Below the pieces are notes generated by a model. The model made no database searches. It was not told the origin of the DNA and worked only from the letters and a program-made list of their open reading frames with translations. Shown here piece by piece: positions 1-9,569 of a stretch of 64,000 bases of DNA; the first letter of the stretch is position 1; every line of letters begins with the position of its first letter. Source of the DNA: Kaistia geumhonensis (GTDB lineage: Bacteria > Pseudomonadota > Alphaproteobacteria > Rhizobiales > Kaistiaceae); NCBI RefSeq assembly GCF_030815145.1, contig NZ_JAUSWJ010000001.1, positions 1,426,001-1,490,000 of the forward strand, in the 5' to 3' direction. Position numbers and translations under genes: made by a program.

Positions 1-237
1 TCCCTCGCCGCGAGCCTCCTTCGGGACGACCAGCAGTTCGACGAACAGCCAGTCGAAGACGATCCGTCCCCAGAGCCCGCCGATGGTCGCGCCGGTCTCT
101 GGATGCTTGACCAGCACCGCGACCGGTTCGTGGCCGGACGGACCGTGCGCTTCGTCGTTATAGGCGACCAGCACGTCGAGGATCGCCTCGCGATCCGCCG
201 CGCTCGGGGCGTCCGGTGTCACGATGAGCGGCTGCAT
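1..237 (-). CDS. GNAT family N-acetyltransferase (partial, C-terminus outside window)
   Basis: The first 79 codons of a gene that runs off the left edge. The peptide begins MQPLIVTPDAP and reaches a GNAT-like core in which a hydrophobic beta strand (FVELLVVPKEARGEG) leads into the RGxG acetyl-CoA loop. GNAT enzymes move an acetyl group from acetyl-CoA to an amine; the substrate cannot be told. The ATG at 237 is supported by a GGAGA ribosome site about 7 bases upstream on the minus strand. It is divergent from purD, with 132 bases between the two starts. Confidence 0.72.
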   Translation of the reverse strand, partial: MQPLIVTPDAPSAADREAILDVLVAYNDEAHGPSGHEPVAVLVKHPETGATIGGLWGRIVFDWLFVELLVVPKEARGEG

Positions 238-369
238 GATCTTTCTCCGGCATGAGCGTGTGGCGGGCTGTCCGCGACGCGCTGCGCGACGCTCGACTTT
301 CACCGCCCTGCTTGCTAAGCGCCGCGCAAGGAATCTTCAACCGCCGCGGCGGCAGGAAACGGGTGGGAC

Positions 370-1659
370 ATGACCGACGAACGCCTCAACGTGCTGCTGA
401 TCGGCTCCGGCGGGCGCGAGCATGCGCTGGCCTGGAAACTCTCCGAATCGCCACGCCTCAAGCGGCTGTTCGCGGCGCCGGGCAATCCGGGCATCTGCGA
501 GTATGCCGTCATGTGCGCGCTCGACATCACCGATCACGCGGCGGTCGTGGATTTCTGCAAGCGCGAGGCGATCGACCTCGTCGTGGTCGGCCCGGAGGCG
601 CCGCTCGTCGCCGGCATCGCCGATGCGCTGAACGCGGCCGGCATCTCCGTCTTCGGCCCGTCGCAGGCCGCGGCGGCGCTGGAGGGCTCGAAGGGCTTCA
701 CCAAGGATCTCTGCGCCGAGGCCGGAATTCCCACCGCCGCCTATCGCCGCTTCACCGATGCCGACGCCGCCCGCGCCTATCTCGCAGAGAAGGGCGTGCC
801 GATCGTCGTCAAGGCGGACGGCATCGCGGCCGGCAAGGGGGTCGTCGTCGCGGCGACCCTCGACGAGGCAATCGAGGCGGTCGACGCCTGTTTCGCCGGC
901 GCCTTCGGCGAAGCCGGGGCGGAGGTGGTGATCGAGGACTGCCTCGTCGGCGAGGAGGCGAGCTTCTTCGCGATCTCCGACGGCGTCACGGTGGTGCCGT
1001 TCGGCGCGGCTCAGGACCACAAGCGCGCCTTCGACGGCGACACCGGCCCCAACACCGGCGGAATGGGCGCCTACGCGCCGCCGCCGGTCATGACCGATGC
1101 GATGATGGCCCGGACCATGGACGAGATCGTGCGCCCGACCATCGCCGCCATGGCGGCGCGCGGGACGCCGTTCAAGGGCGTGCTCTTCGCGGGTCTCATG
1201 ATCACCGAGAGCGGACCGCAGCTCATCGAATACAATGTCCGCTTCGGCGACCCGGAATGCCAGGTGCTGATGATGCGGCTCGAATGCGACCTGCTCGATC
1301 TCCTGTGCTCGGCCGCCGCCGGCAGGCTTGACAGTGCGCCGCCGACCTTCAGGCAAACGCCGGCGCTCACCGTCGTGATGGCGGCCAAGGGCTACCCCGG
1401 CAGCTATCGCAAGGGAACGCCGATCGGCGGCATCGCGGCGGCCGAGGCGATCGACGGCGTCAAGGTGTTCCAGGCCGGAACGGCGCTCTCGGCTGGCAAG
1501 CTGGTCGCTTCGGGCGGCCGGGTGCTCAATGTCTCGGCGACGGGGCGAACCATCGCCGAAGCACGCGAGCGCGCCTATCGCGGCGTCGCGGCGATCCAGT
1601 GGGACGACGGCTTCTGCCGCTCCGACATCGCCTGGCGCGCGATGGAACGCGGCGCCTGA
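370..1659 (+). CDS. purD: Phosphoribosylamine-glycine ligase (GARS)
   Basis: Second step of de novo purine synthesis: ATP-dependent joining of glycine to 5-phosphoribosylamine in the cytosol. The 429-residue length is normal. Residues 8-20 carry the N-terminal signature [12 protein letters not shown]. An ATP-grasp domain fills roughly residues 105-300 and includes the GARS signature [13 protein letters not shown] near residue 226. A C-terminal domain follows. The ATG at 370 precedes the conserved N-terminus directly, and no earlier in-frame start is needed. mutL follows 64 bases downstream on the same strand. I am sure of the family from whole-length recognition. Confidence 0.97.
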   Translation: MTDERLNVLLIGSGGREHALAWKLSESPRLKRLFAAPGNPGICEYAVMCALDITDHAAVVDFCKREAIDLVVVGPEAPLVAGIADALNAAGISVFGPSQAAAALEGSKGFTKDLCAEAGIPTAAYRRFTDADAARAYLAEKGVPIVVKADGIAAGKGVVVAATLDEAIEAVDACFAGAFGEAGAEVVIEDCLVGEEASFFAISDGVTVVPFGAAQDHKRAFDGDTGPNTGGMGAYAPPPVMTDAMMARTMDEIVRPTIAAMAARGTPFKGVLFAGLMITESGPQLIEYNVRFGDPECQVLMMRLECDLLDLLCSAAAGRLDSAPPTFRQTPALTVVMAAKGYPGSYRKGTPIGGIAAAEAIDGVKVFQAGTALSAGKLVASGGRVLNVSATGRTIAEARERAYRGVAAIQWDDGFCRSDIAWRAMERGA

Positions 1660-1723
1660 GCTGGCTTTCGCCGCGACCGCGAATCCGGCAGACTCGCCCC
1701 TCACGCGAGACACGCAAGAACCC

Positions 1724-3523
1724 ATGCCGATCCGTCGCCTGACCGAGGACATGATCAACCGCATCGCCGCAGGCGAGGTGGTCGAACGCCCGGCGAGCGT
1801 CGTCAAGGAGCTGGTCGAGAACGCGATCGACGCCGGCGCGCGGCGGATCGAGATCGTCACCGCCGGGGGCGGGGCAGCGCTCATCCGCGTCACGGACGAC
1901 GGCTCGGGCATGAATGCCGAAGACCTGGCCCTGTCCGTCGACCGGCACGCGACCTCGAAGCTTACCGATCTCGACGATATCCGCACGCTAGGCTTCCGCG
2001 GCGAGGCGCTGGCATCGATCGGCGCCGTCGCCCGGCTGTCGATCGCGAGCCGCCATGCCTCGGAGGGGCATGGCTGGGAAGTGGTGGTCGAGGGCGGAGC
2101 CTTGCAGCCGCTTCGTCCCGCCGCGCTCGCCTCCGGCACGCGCGTCGAGGTTCGCGACCTCTTCTTCGCGACGCCGGCGCGGCTCAAGTTCCTGAAGGGG
2201 GAGCGGGCCGAGGCGAGCGCGATCACCGAGGTCGTCCGCCGCCTCGCCATCGCACATCCCGAGATCCGCTTCCATCTCACCGGCAGCGACCGGTCCGCGC
2301 TCGACCTGCCGTCCACCGGCGATGCAGGCCTTGCCGCGCGGCTGACACAGATCCTCGGTCCCGATTTCGCGCAGAACGCCATGCCGGTCGATGCCTTGCG
2401 CGAGGGCGTGCGGCTTTTCGGCCTCGCCGGCCTGCCGACCTACCACCGCGCCAACGCGCTGCAGCAATATCTCATGGTGAACGGCCGGCCGGTGCGCGAC
2501 CGTCTGCTGATGGGTGCGCTCCGGGCCGGCTATGCCGATGTCATGGCCCGCGACCGTCATCCGGTGGTGGCGCTCGGCATCGAGATCGCGCCGCAGGATG
2601 TCGACGTCAACGTGCATCCGGCGAAGGCTGATGTGCGCTTCCGCGATCCTGGCCTCGTGCGCGGCCTCATCGTCGGCGCGCTGCGCCACGCGATCATCGC
2701 GAGCGGCCACCGCGCCACGACGACCGGCGGCGGCGCGACGATCGCCGCCTTCCGGCCGGCCGGCGGCGGGGCGACGGCTCCCATCCGCCCCGCCTATGCC
2801 GCGCAGCCGGCTGCGTTCGGCCGGGTCTCGCAGGCCGCGGCCTTCGCCGAGCCGTCCGAGCGGTTCGATGCGGCCTTCGCGGCGGTCGACATGCCCTCGG
2901 CCGATGCGCGCGCCCATGCCGCCCCGATGGCGGAGCGCACCGCCCGTCCGCTCGGCGCGGCGCGGGCGCAGGTGCACGGAACCTATGTCATCACGCAGAC
3001 CGAAGACGGCATCGTCATCGTCGACCAGCATGCCGCGCATGAGCGGCTGGTCTATGAACGGCTGAAGCAGTCGCTGGCGCGGTCAGGCGTCGCGCGGCAG
3101 ATCCTGCTCATCCCCGACATCGTCGAGCTTCCGTCCGAGGATGTCGCGCGGCTCGTCGCCCGCGCGGAGGAACTCGAAGCCTTCGGTCTGGTCGTCGAGA
3201 GCTTCGGCCCCGGCGCGGTCGCCGTGCGCGAAACCCCGGCCCTGCTCGGGGAGGTCGATGCGCGCGCGCTCCTTGCCGACCTTGCCGATGATTTCGCCGA
3301 ATGGGACGGCTCCACGCGCCTCGCCGAGAAGCTCGACCATGTCGCCGCGACCATGGCCTGCCACGGCTCGGTGCGCGCCGGGCGACAGCTTCGGCCTGAG
3401 GAGATGGACGCGCTGCTGCGCGAGATGGAGGCGACGCCCGGCTCCGGCCAGTGCAATCACGGCCGGCCGACCTATGTCGAGCTGAAGCTCGGCGATATCG
3501 AGCGCCTGTTCGGACGGCGCTGA
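1724..3523 (+). CDS. mutL: DNA mismatch repair protein MutL, endonuclease type
   Basis: Mismatch-repair ATPase that links MutS recognition to strand removal; 599 residues. The N-terminal GHKL ATPase shows ENAIDAGA (about residue 33), DDGSGM (about 58) and RGEALASI (about 92). A proline/alanine-rich linker spans roughly 335-410. The C-terminal dimerisation domain carries the metal-binding endonuclease motif [12 protein letters not shown] (about 434), with ACHGS and CNHGRP elements further on. This is the form found in bacteria without MutH, so the protein probably nicks DNA itself. The frame stays open upstream to 1529, but the conserved start [18 protein letters not shown] is the ATG at 1724. 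Confidence 0.96.
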   Translation: MPIRRLTEDMINRIAAGEVVERPASVVKELVENAIDAGARRIEIVTAGGGAALIRVTDDGSGMNAEDLALSVDRHATSKLTDLDDIRTLGFRGEALASIGAVARLSIASRHASEGHGWEVVVEGGALQPLRPAALASGTRVEVRDLFFATPARLKFLKGERAEASAITEVVRRLAIAHPEIRFHLTGSDRSALDLPSTGDAGLAARLTQILGPDFAQNAMPVDALREGVRLFGLAGLPTYHRANALQQYLMVNGRPVRDRLLMGALRAGYADVMARDRHPVVALGIEIAPQDVDVNVHPAKADVRFRDPGLVRGLIVGALRHAIIASGHRATTTGGGATIAAFRPAGGGATAPIRPAYAAQPAAFGRVSQAAAFAEPSERFDAAFAAVDMPSADARAHAAPMAERTARPLGAARAQVHGTYVITQTEDGIVIVDQHAAHERLVYERLKQSLARSGVARQILLIPDIVELPSEDVARLVARAEELEAFGLVVESFGPGAVAVRETPALLGEVDARALLADLADDFAEWDGSTRLAEKLDHVAATMACHGSVRAGRQLRPEEMDALLREMEATPGSGQCNHGRPTYVELKLGDIERLFGRR

Positions 3524-3590
3524 CCGGGCGGTCGCTCACGAGGCCGGGAAGCGATTGCAGAAGCGCGGAATTCGCCGCATAAGAGCCAGT

Positions 3591-3806
3591 ATGAACCGCA
3601 TCGATCCCAGCCGCGGCGGCGAAGCCCGCATCCGCTTTCTCGACGGCGACTACCAGATCCTCTCGCCGGGCGCTTTCGTGCGCTGTGCCGTGACCGGCAC
3701 CGCCATTCCGCTCGACGAACTCCGCTACTGGAATGTCGAGCATCAGGAAGCCTATGTGGACCCGGCGACGTCGCTCGCCCGCCACAAGCAGCTCGGCCTC
3801 GTCTAG
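3591..3806 (+). CDS. DUF2093 family small protein
   Basis: A 71-residue protein of unknown function. The sequence (ARIRFLDGDYQILSPGAFV, then CAVTGTAIPLDELRYWNVE) matches what I know as DUF2093, a small family conserved in rhizobia. The start is placed at the ATG at 3591 (MNRIDPSRGGEA); the frame is open 12 codons further upstream, but that stretch looks non-coding. The gene converges on lpxK: the four bases CTAG at 3803-3806 supply both stop codons, TAG on each strand. The single internal Cys and the basic, aromatic composition give no functional clue. Confidence 0.85.
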   Translation: MNRIDPSRGGEARIRFLDGDYQILSPGAFVRCAVTGTAIPLDELRYWNVEHQEAYVDPATSLARHKQLGLV

Positions 3807-4816
3807 CGCTTCCGCGCGACCGCCGCCCGGATCAGCCTTTCCAGCATCGGCTCGTCGTCCAGGACCAGCCGCACGCGCAGCACGAGCGCTTTTTCCGCAA
3901 GCCGTCCAAGCGTCCCGACGCCCCCGTTGAGGCGGACGTGATCCTTGGCGGTTGTGACGAGCGCCAGCCCCTCGGCGTCGGCACGGGCGATCAGGCGTTC
4001 CGCATCCGCTTCGCCGTAAGGGTGATGATCGGGAAAGGCCTCGGTGGCCGCCACGTCGAAGCCGGCTTCCTTCAGCGAGGCGAGGAACTTCTCCGGCCGG
4101 CCGATCCCCGAAAAGGCGAGAACGCGCCGTTGCTCTTCCCCTTCCGGCCCGCCCTCGGCCACCAGCCGGCCGCGGAGGAGCGGCTTGTCCGCGGACGTCG
4201 CCATCCGCGCCACGGTCTCGCCGGCGGCGCCCGCTCCGATCACCAGCACGGCATCGGCGCGGGGGAGCTGCGCAGCCATCGAAGCCCGCAGCGGCCCGGC
4301 GGGCATCACGCGGCCATTGCCGATACCGGCGCCGCCATCCACGACCACCAGCGAGAAGTCCTTGGCGAGCGACGGGTTCTGAAAACCGTCGTCCATGATG
4401 ATGCAGTCCGTCCCCGATGCGATCAGCGGGGCGACACCGTCCGGGCGATGCGGCGCCACCACGACGGGAGCGGCCTCGGCAAGCAGCAGCGGCTCGTCGC
4501 CGACCAGCGCGGCGGTGTCGCGGGCAGGATCGACGCGGTGCGCCGAGCGGATCGTGCCGCCATAGCCGCGCGTGAGGAAGCCCGGCGCCAGCCCGAGCCG
4601 GCGGACGAGATCGGCGAGCGCCAGCGCGGTCGGCGTCTTGCCGGCCCCGCCGACGACGAAATTGCCGACGCAGATGACCGGCACGGGTGCGCGCATCTCC
4701 GGCGTCCCGGCCATCCGCGACGCTGCCTTCCAGCCCCAGAGGGCGGCGACCGGCTGCAACAGATGGGCGGCGAGGCCGGGGCGGGCGCGCCACCAGAAGC
4801 GGGGCGCGGTGATCAT
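3803..4816 (-). CDS. lpxK: Tetraacyldisaccharide 4'-kinase
   Basis: Lipid A pathway kinase at the inner face of the inner membrane; it phosphorylates the 4' position of the tetraacyl disaccharide to make lipid IVA. The 337-residue length fits. The P-loop GNFVVGGAGKTPTA lies at about residues 51-64, and the N-terminus (MITAPRFWWRARPGLAAHLL) is the usual amphipathic membrane segment. The ATG at 4816 shares ATGA with the waaA stop, so the two are probably translationally coupled. The frame is open 21 codons further upstream, but that part lies inside waaA. LpxK uses the product of LpxB and feeds WaaA, so the pair is a functional unit. Confidence 0.95.
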   Translation of the reverse strand: MITAPRFWWRARPGLAAHLLQPVAALWGWKAASRMAGTPEMRAPVPVICVGNFVVGGAGKTPTALALADLVRRLGLAPGFLTRGYGGTIRSAHRVDPARDTAALVGDEPLLLAEAAPVVVAPHRPDGVAPLIASGTDCIIMDDGFQNPSLAKDFSLVVVDGGAGIGNGRVMPAGPLRASMAAQLPRADAVLVIGAGAAGETVARMATSADKPLLRGRLVAEGGPEGEEQRRVLAFSGIGRPEKFLASLKEAGFDVAATEAFPDHHPYGEADAERLIARADAEGLALVTTAKDHVRLNGGVGTLGRLAEKALVLRVRLVLDDEPMLERLIRAAVARKR

Positions 4817-6141
4817 GATGCTGCGACCGCGCCGCCGCTCGCCCGCGCCCGCGCCGTCCTCGCGAGCGGTTCCAGCCATGGGGCGAGCGCCGCCAGGGTC
4901 GCGTCGAGCGACCCGGCAAAGGGCGCGAGCGCTGCCGTGGCCCGCGCGGCGGCCTCGGCGATGGTGGCAGGATCGGCATAGAGGGCGAGCAGCGCCTCGG
5001 CGAGATCGCCGGCGCCCGTCACGGGCGGCATGCCGGTGCCGCGATCGAGCGCGGCGTAGATCTCGGTCGCATTGGCGACGGCGGGGCCATGGAGGATCGC
5101 CGCGCCCAGCAGCGCGGCCTCGATCGGGTTGTGACCGCCGACGGGAACCAGCGTGCCGCCGACAAAGGCGACAGGCGCCGCGCGATAGAAGAGGCCGAGT
5201 TCGCCCAGCGTATCGGCGACATAGATATCGGTCTCCGGACCCACGGGATCACCGGCGGAACGGAGGGACACCGCGAGCCCCTCGGCCGCCAGCGCGTCGC
5301 GGATCGCAGGGCCCCGCACTGGATGGCGCGGCACGATGACGGTGAGAAGCCGCGGCCGGGTCGCGCGGACGCGGCGATGCGCAGCCGCGACGATCGCCTC
5401 CTCGCCCTCATGCGTCGAGGCCGCGACAAAGAGCTCCCGGCCCGCGGTCGCCGCCCTGAACGCCGTCAGCGCCGCTGCGTCGGCACCGGGCGCCGGAACA
5501 TCGAATTTGAGGTTGCCGACCGAGCGGACGCCGCCGAAGCCGAGCGCGGCGAGCCGCTTCGCATCGCCCTCGCTCTGCGCCAGCGTCAGCGCAATCTGGG
5601 CAAAGAGCGGCCGCATGATCGAACCGAGTTTCTCCCAGCGCGCGAAGGAGCGCTCCGTCATGCGGGCATTGATGCGGATTTCTGGGATGCCACGGGCCGC
5701 CAGCCGCATCATGATCGTCGGCCACAGCTCCGACTCGAAGAACAGTGCGACGTCCGGCCGCCAGGCGTCCAGAAAGCGGTCGACGAAAGGCTCGATGTCG
5801 AGAGGCACATACTGGTGAAACGCGCCCTTCGGCAGGCGCCGCGCCGCGACGGCGGCGCTGGTCACCGTGACCGTGGTCAGGAGGACGGAGATGCCCTCCC
5901 CCGCGATGCGGGCGACGAGCGGCATCACCGCGTTGGTCTCGCCGACGCTGGCCACATGGATCCAGACGAGCGGCCCGGCCGGGCGATTGACGGAGGGCCG
6001 GCCATAGCGCTCGTCGCGCCGCCCGCGCTCCTCCTTGCCCTTGCGGGTCCGCCAGGCGAGGAGGAAGGGCACCAGCGGCAACGCCGCATAGCCCGCCGCC
6101 CGGTAGACGCCGCGCAGCAGGGCGCCGCCTGCCTCAGCCAT
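4813..6141 (-). CDS. waaA: 3-deoxy-D-manno-octulosonic-acid (Kdo) transferase
   Basis: GT30 glycosyltransferase that adds Kdo from CMP-Kdo to lipid IVA on the cytoplasmic face of the inner membrane. It is 442 residues from the ATG at 6141. An N-terminal hydrophobic anchor (GYAALPLVPFLLAW) is followed by WIHVASVGETN, whose Glu (about residue 68) matches the catalytic Glu of the family. FFESELWP and SVGNLKFD are further family motifs. A second in-frame ATG at 6162 would overlap the upstream gene more; the shorter start overlaps it by 8 bases. Neither has a strong ribosome site. The order is acyltransferase-waaA-lpxK. Confidence 0.93.
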   Translation of the reverse strand: MAEAGGALLRGVYRAAGYAALPLVPFLLAWRTRKGKEERGRRDERYGRPSVNRPAGPLVWIHVASVGETNAVMPLVARIAGEGISVLLTTVTVTSAAVAARRLPKGAFHQYVPLDIEPFVDRFLDAWRPDVALFFESELWPTIMMRLAARGIPEIRINARMTERSFARWEKLGSIMRPLFAQIALTLAQSEGDAKRLAALGFGGVRSVGNLKFDVPAPGADAAALTAFRAATAGRELFVAASTHEGEEAIVAAAHRRVRATRPRLLTVIVPRHPVRGPAIRDALAAEGLAVSLRSAGDPVGPETDIYVADTLGELGLFYRAAPVAFVGGTLVPVGGHNPIEAALLGAAILHGPAVANATEIYAALDRGTGMPPVTGAGDLAEALLALYADPATIAEAAARATAALAPFAGSLDATLAALAPWLEPLARTARARASGGAVAAS

Positions 6142-6925
6142 CGCGCCCGCCGACGCGCTCATAGGCGATGGCGGTGATGCGGTTCAGCTCGTCCTCGAGC
6201 TCCTGGCGCTTCGCCTCCGCGAGCGCCTCGTCGGCATCGCGCGGCACATAGACCGGCGTGCCGAAGATGCAGGCCCCGCGCGAGAACGGCAGGTTGATCG
6301 TCGTGCGGTCCCAGTTCCTGAGCACGAGACGGCGCGAGGTCGCGAGCGCGATGGGCAGGATCGGCCGGCCCGACGAGCGGGCGAGCGTGATGATGCCGAG
6401 CCCGGCGCGGCGGGATTCCGCATGGCTGAGATCGGCCGTCATCGCCACCGTGACGCCCTCGGCCAGCGCCCGCTTCATCTCGAGGAAGCCGCGAAGGCCG
6501 CCCTTCTCGATCGTGCGCGAGGGAGTACGGGCCGCCGACGCGCGGATCGTGCCATAGCCGAATTTCTCGGCGATCACGGCATTGATCTCCCCGTCGCGAT
6601 GGCGCGACACCATGACCTTGAGATTGAAGCCCTTGCTCGGCACGAAGGGCGCCATGAGATGCTGGCCGTGCCACATCGTCATGATGCCGGGGAGGTGCGC
6701 GCCGAGCGCCGCGATCGGGTCGGCTGGCTCGAAGGTGATGCGGCTCGTCGCGCGGACGAATTTCAGATAGGCGACCGCCGCGAGGCCGGCGGCGCGCACC
6801 AGCTTCTCCGATTGGCCGAGCCGCTTGAGCGCGCTCTTCGGCGGCGGCGCGGGCGGCTGGCCCGCCGCTTCGACCGGCGCAGTCGTCGGCTCGCTCTCCG
6901 CCTTGTGGTCCACGATCGCGTTCAT
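6134..6925 (-). CDS. Lysophospholipid acyltransferase family protein (DUF374)
   Basis: A 263-residue protein of the DUF374 branch of glycerophospholipid-type acyltransferases. After a 35-residue disordered, Pro/Ala-rich N-terminus comes the block MWHGQHLMAPF (the HX4D-region equivalent in this family), then VSRHRDGE and GLRGFLEMKRALAEG. DUF374 genes commonly stand beside waaA in alphaproteobacteria, as here, which suggests a lipid A or phospholipid acylation role; the acceptor is unknown. The start ATG at 6925 gives MNAIVDHKAE. The 3' end overlaps waaA by 8 bases, so the gene is probably first in the waaA-lpxK unit. Confidence 0.85.
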   Translation of the reverse strand: MNAIVDHKAESEPTTAPVEAAGQPPAPPPKSALKRLGQSEKLVRAAGLAAVAYLKFVRATSRITFEPADPIAALGAHLPGIMTMWHGQHLMAPFVPSKGFNLKVMVSRHRDGEINAVIAEKFGYGTIRASAARTPSRTIEKGGLRGFLEMKRALAEGVTVAMTADLSHAESRRAGLGIITLARSSGRPILPIALATSRRLVLRNWDRTTINLPFSRGACIFGTPVYVPRDADEALAEAKRQELEDELNRITAIAYERVGGRDG

Positions 6926-6971
6926 CCTCGAACCGTTCCTCGCTCCGCCCGCCGGCCGTGGCCGGCGTGGA

Positions 6972-7208
6972 TCAGGCGCCGGTCGCTTCCGGATCCAGCA
7001 GGCGATGGAGATGCACGATGAAATAGCGCGTCTGCGCGCTGTCGACCGTGCCCTGGGCCGCCTTCTTCCAGGCGTCGTAGGCGGTCTTGTAGTTCGGGAA
7101 GATGCCGACCACGTCGAGCTTCGAGAGATCCGAGAACTCCATCGATTCGACGCTGCTGAGCTCGCCCCCGAACACGAGGTGGAGCAGCTGCTTCTGTGTC
7201 TCCGGCAT
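6972..7208 (-). CDS. DUF4170 family small protein
   Basis: A 78-residue soluble protein starting MPETQKQLLHLVFGGEL and containing the aromatic block GIFPNYKTAYDAWKKAAQ and RYFIVHLHRLLDP. I recognise this as DUF4170, a small alphaproteobacterial family that is usually next to an inositol-monophosphatase-type gene and the DUF374/waaA group; that context is seen here. The function is unknown. The frame is open far upstream, but the ATG at 7208 is where family similarity begins, just after the end of the cysQ-like gene. It lies 46 bases before the DUF374 gene on the same strand. Confidence 0.85.
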   Translation of the reverse strand: MPETQKQLLHLVFGGELSSVESMEFSDLSKLDVVGIFPNYKTAYDAWKKAAQGTVDSAQTRYFIVHLHRLLDPEATGA

Positions 7209-7263
7209 CTCGGCCGATCTCCTTCGAATGCTTCGACAATGGGTCGCGGGGCTCACAGCCCGC

Positions 7264-8091
7264 TCAGGACCGCCGCCTGCGCTCGGCCTCGACCTCGGCC
7301 CGGCCGACGGGGCCGGCCGCCGCCTCGGCGAGCCCCGGCACCGTCGCCACCAGAGCGCCGTGGCGCGGGTCGGGCCGGTTGTAGCGCACCGGCCGCCCTG
7401 CAGCGTCGTGCAGCGTTCCGCCTGCTTCGTGCACCAAAAGGTCGGCAGCCGCAAGGTCCCAGTCGCGGGCATCCGGGGAGGCCGTGGCGACGTCGAGCCG
7501 CCCCGCCGCGACGAGCGCCAGGCGATAGGCGAGCGAGGGTGTGACGCGCCGTTCGCCCATTGCGAGCCCGGCGCCGGCGAGTGCGCGCTGATGGCGCATC
7601 GGGCCGGAGAAGCGCAGCCCGGCGCCGGCCTCGGGCGCGATGGCGCGCAGCGGATGTCCGTTGAGGCGTGCCCCGCCGCCGAGCGTCGCCTCGAACAGTT
7701 CCCCGCGCGCCGGAACCGCGAGGACGCCGGCAACCGGTCGGCCGCCCGCGACCACGGCGACAGACACGCACCAGTCGAGGCTGCCTTCCATGAAGCCGCG
7801 CGTGCCGTCGATCGGATCGACGATGAAGATCCTCTCGCGCGTCAGCCGGTCCGGCGTGTCGGCGGTCTCCTCCGACAGCCAGCCATAACCGGGACGAGCC
7901 GCCAGCAGCGTCTCGTGCAGATAGCGGTCGGAGGCGATGTCGGCCTCGGTGACGGGCGAGTCGGCGCCCTTCGTCCAGGCTCGCGGCTGGTTGCCGAAAA
8001 AGCCGAGCGCAATGCGCCCGGCCGCCGCGGCCGCCTCGGCGATCAGCGCCAGATCCGCCAGTCTCAGCTTCTCGGCGTCAGCGTCCGGCAA
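7264..8091 (-). CDS. cysQ: 3'(2'),5'-bisphosphate nucleotidase / inositol monophosphatase family protein
   Basis: A Mg-dependent, Li-sensitive phosphatase of 275 residues. The metal-site signatures are present: LSEETAD near residue 73, DPIDGTRGF near residue 92, and RDWDLAAADLLVHEAGG near residue 208. In this neighbourhood such genes are generally called CysQ, which removes the 3'-phosphate of PAP made in sulfate assimilation; an inositol or polysaccharide phosphate substrate is possible. The start appears to be TTG at 8091, inside the pmbA 3' end (14-base overlap); no in-frame ATG fits the family N-terminus. The symbol is less sure than the fold. Confidence 0.85.
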   Translation of the reverse strand: MPDADAEKLRLADLALIAEAAAAAGRIALGFFGNQPRAWTKGADSPVTEADIASDRYLHETLLAARPGYGWLSEETADTPDRLTRERIFIVDPIDGTRGFMEGSLDWCVSVAVVAGGRPVAGVLAVPARGELFEATLGGGARLNGHPLRAIAPEAGAGLRFSGPMRHQRALAGAGLAMGERRVTPSLAYRLALVAAGRLDVATASPDARDWDLAAADLLVHEAGGTLHDAAGRPVRYNRPDPRHGALVATVPGLAEAAAGPVGRAEVEAERRRRS

Positions 8092-9415
8092 TCGTCATCC
8101 CTTCGACGACGAGGGTCGGCGCGTTGACGGCGTAGCGGTAGACGAGATCGTTGGCCGGGACGAGCGAGCGGTACATGTCCCTGAGATTGCCGGCGATGGT
8201 CAGTTCGGACACCGGCTCGGCGAGCTTGCCCCCGGTGATGCGGAAGCCGCCGGCGCCGCGGCTGTAGTCGCCGGTGACACCGTTGACGCCATGGCCGATC
8301 AGTTCGGTGACATAGAGGCCCTCTCCGACCTCCGCGAGGAGTTCCTCGGGCGATTTCGTCCCCGGCAGCAGCGTCACATTGGTCGCATGCGGACTGCCGC
8401 CGCCGCCGCTGCCCCGGCCATTGGTCTCGAGGCCGAGCTCGCGAGCTGTCGCGCTGTCGAGCAGCCAGGTCTGCAACACGCCGTCCATCACGAGATCCAT
8501 CGGCTCGGCGGCGACGCCCTCGCCGTCGAAGGGGCGCGATGCAAGGCCACGCGGGCGGCGCGGATCGTCGGTGATGCGGATCGACGGCGCGAAGAGCGCC
8601 GTGCCGAGCGCGTTCTGAAGGAAGCTCGTGCGACGGGCGATCGCGGCGCCATTGATGGCGCCGACGAGATGGCCGACGAGGCTGCTCGCGACGCGCGGAT
8701 CGAAGACCACCATGCCCCGTCCGGTCGGCAGGCGGCCCGGATGGAGACGGCGCACGGCACGCTCGCCGGCCTCGCGGCCGATCGATTCCGGATCGCGGAG
8801 ATCAGAGCCGTAGACCTTCGAGTCACCGTCATAGTCGCGCTCCATCCCGGTGCCCTCGCCGGCGATGGCGGTGGCGGAGACGCCGTGGCGCGAACCGAGA
8901 TAGGAACCGAGGAAGCCGTGCGAGGTCGCGATCACCGCGCCGGTCAGGCCCCAGCCGGCCGAGGCGCCGCTCGATTTCGTCACGCCGGCAACGGCGAGGG
9001 CGGCGGATTCCGCGCGGCGCGCCCGCTCGGTCAACATTTCCGGATCGGGGATCGACGGATCGAGCAGGTCGAGATCGGGCCAGGACTTCGCCAGCCGCTC
9101 TTCGGGCGCGAGGCCGGCGAAACGGTCCTCGGGAGCGACGCGCGCCATCGCCACGGCGCGTTCGGCGAGTTCCTCGACCGGTGCGACGCCGTTGGTGGAA
9201 ACGCTGGCCGTCCGCTTGCCGATGAAGACGCGGAGCGAGACGTCGTCGGATTCGGAGCGGGTCGTCTCGTCGACGGCGCCGTTTCGGATGTCGATGGAGA
9301 GGCCGACGCGGCGCACCGCGAAGGCATCGGCGGCGTCGGCACCGGCCCGGCGCGCTGCCTCCACCAGCGCCGCGGCGCGATCGACGAGGCGTGACTGATC
9401 GGGCAGGACTGTCAT
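8078..9415 (-). CDS. pmbA: TldE/PmbA family metallopeptidase-like protein
   Basis: A 445-residue member of the TldD/PmbA (TldE) family. In known cases TldD and TldE form a heterodimeric protease that matures microcin-type peptides and degrades antitoxins. This copy has no HExxxH, so it is the non-catalytic TldE/PmbA partner. Family blocks include ASSLVGHLVGAINGAA, SRPFDGEGVA and a GNGRGSGG-like glycine-rich stretch. tldD itself is not in this window. The ATG at 9415 (MTVLPDQSRLVDRAA) has a GGAGT ribosome site; the frame is open 80 codons further upstream but without family similarity. It overlaps cysQ and is divergent from the antiporter gene. Confidence 0.92.
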   Translation of the reverse strand: MTVLPDQSRLVDRAAALVEAARRAGADAADAFAVRRVGLSIDIRNGAVDETTRSESDDVSLRVFIGKRTASVSTNGVAPVEELAERAVAMARVAPEDRFAGLAPEERLAKSWPDLDLLDPSIPDPEMLTERARRAESAALAVAGVTKSSGASAGWGLTGAVIATSHGFLGSYLGSRHGVSATAIAGEGTGMERDYDGDSKVYGSDLRDPESIGREAGERAVRRLHPGRLPTGRGMVVFDPRVASSLVGHLVGAINGAAIARRTSFLQNALGTALFAPSIRITDDPRRPRGLASRPFDGEGVAAEPMDLVMDGVLQTWLLDSATARELGLETNGRGSGGGGSPHATNVTLLPGTKSPEELLAEVGEGLYVTELIGHGVNGVTGDYSRGAGGFRITGGKLAEPVSELTIAGNLRDMYRSLVPANDLVYRYAVNAPTLVVEGMTIAGR

Positions 9416-9569
9416 CGGCAGGACTCCTTTTTCCCTTCTGTAGGGATCGCAACCTTCCGCCACAACCCCTCGCCGGCGCAGGGGACGGCTGCACCGCGGC
9501 GCGGGCCTTGTTCTTGCTTCATGCGGCCGCTCACTCCATCGTAGGCAATCACTCCCGGGAGACCTATCG

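Noticed and set aside
337..2382. A 681-codon minus-strand open frame across purD and mutL
   Set aside because: Low-complexity Arg/Ala/Asp product with no domain; both plus-strand genes are certain.
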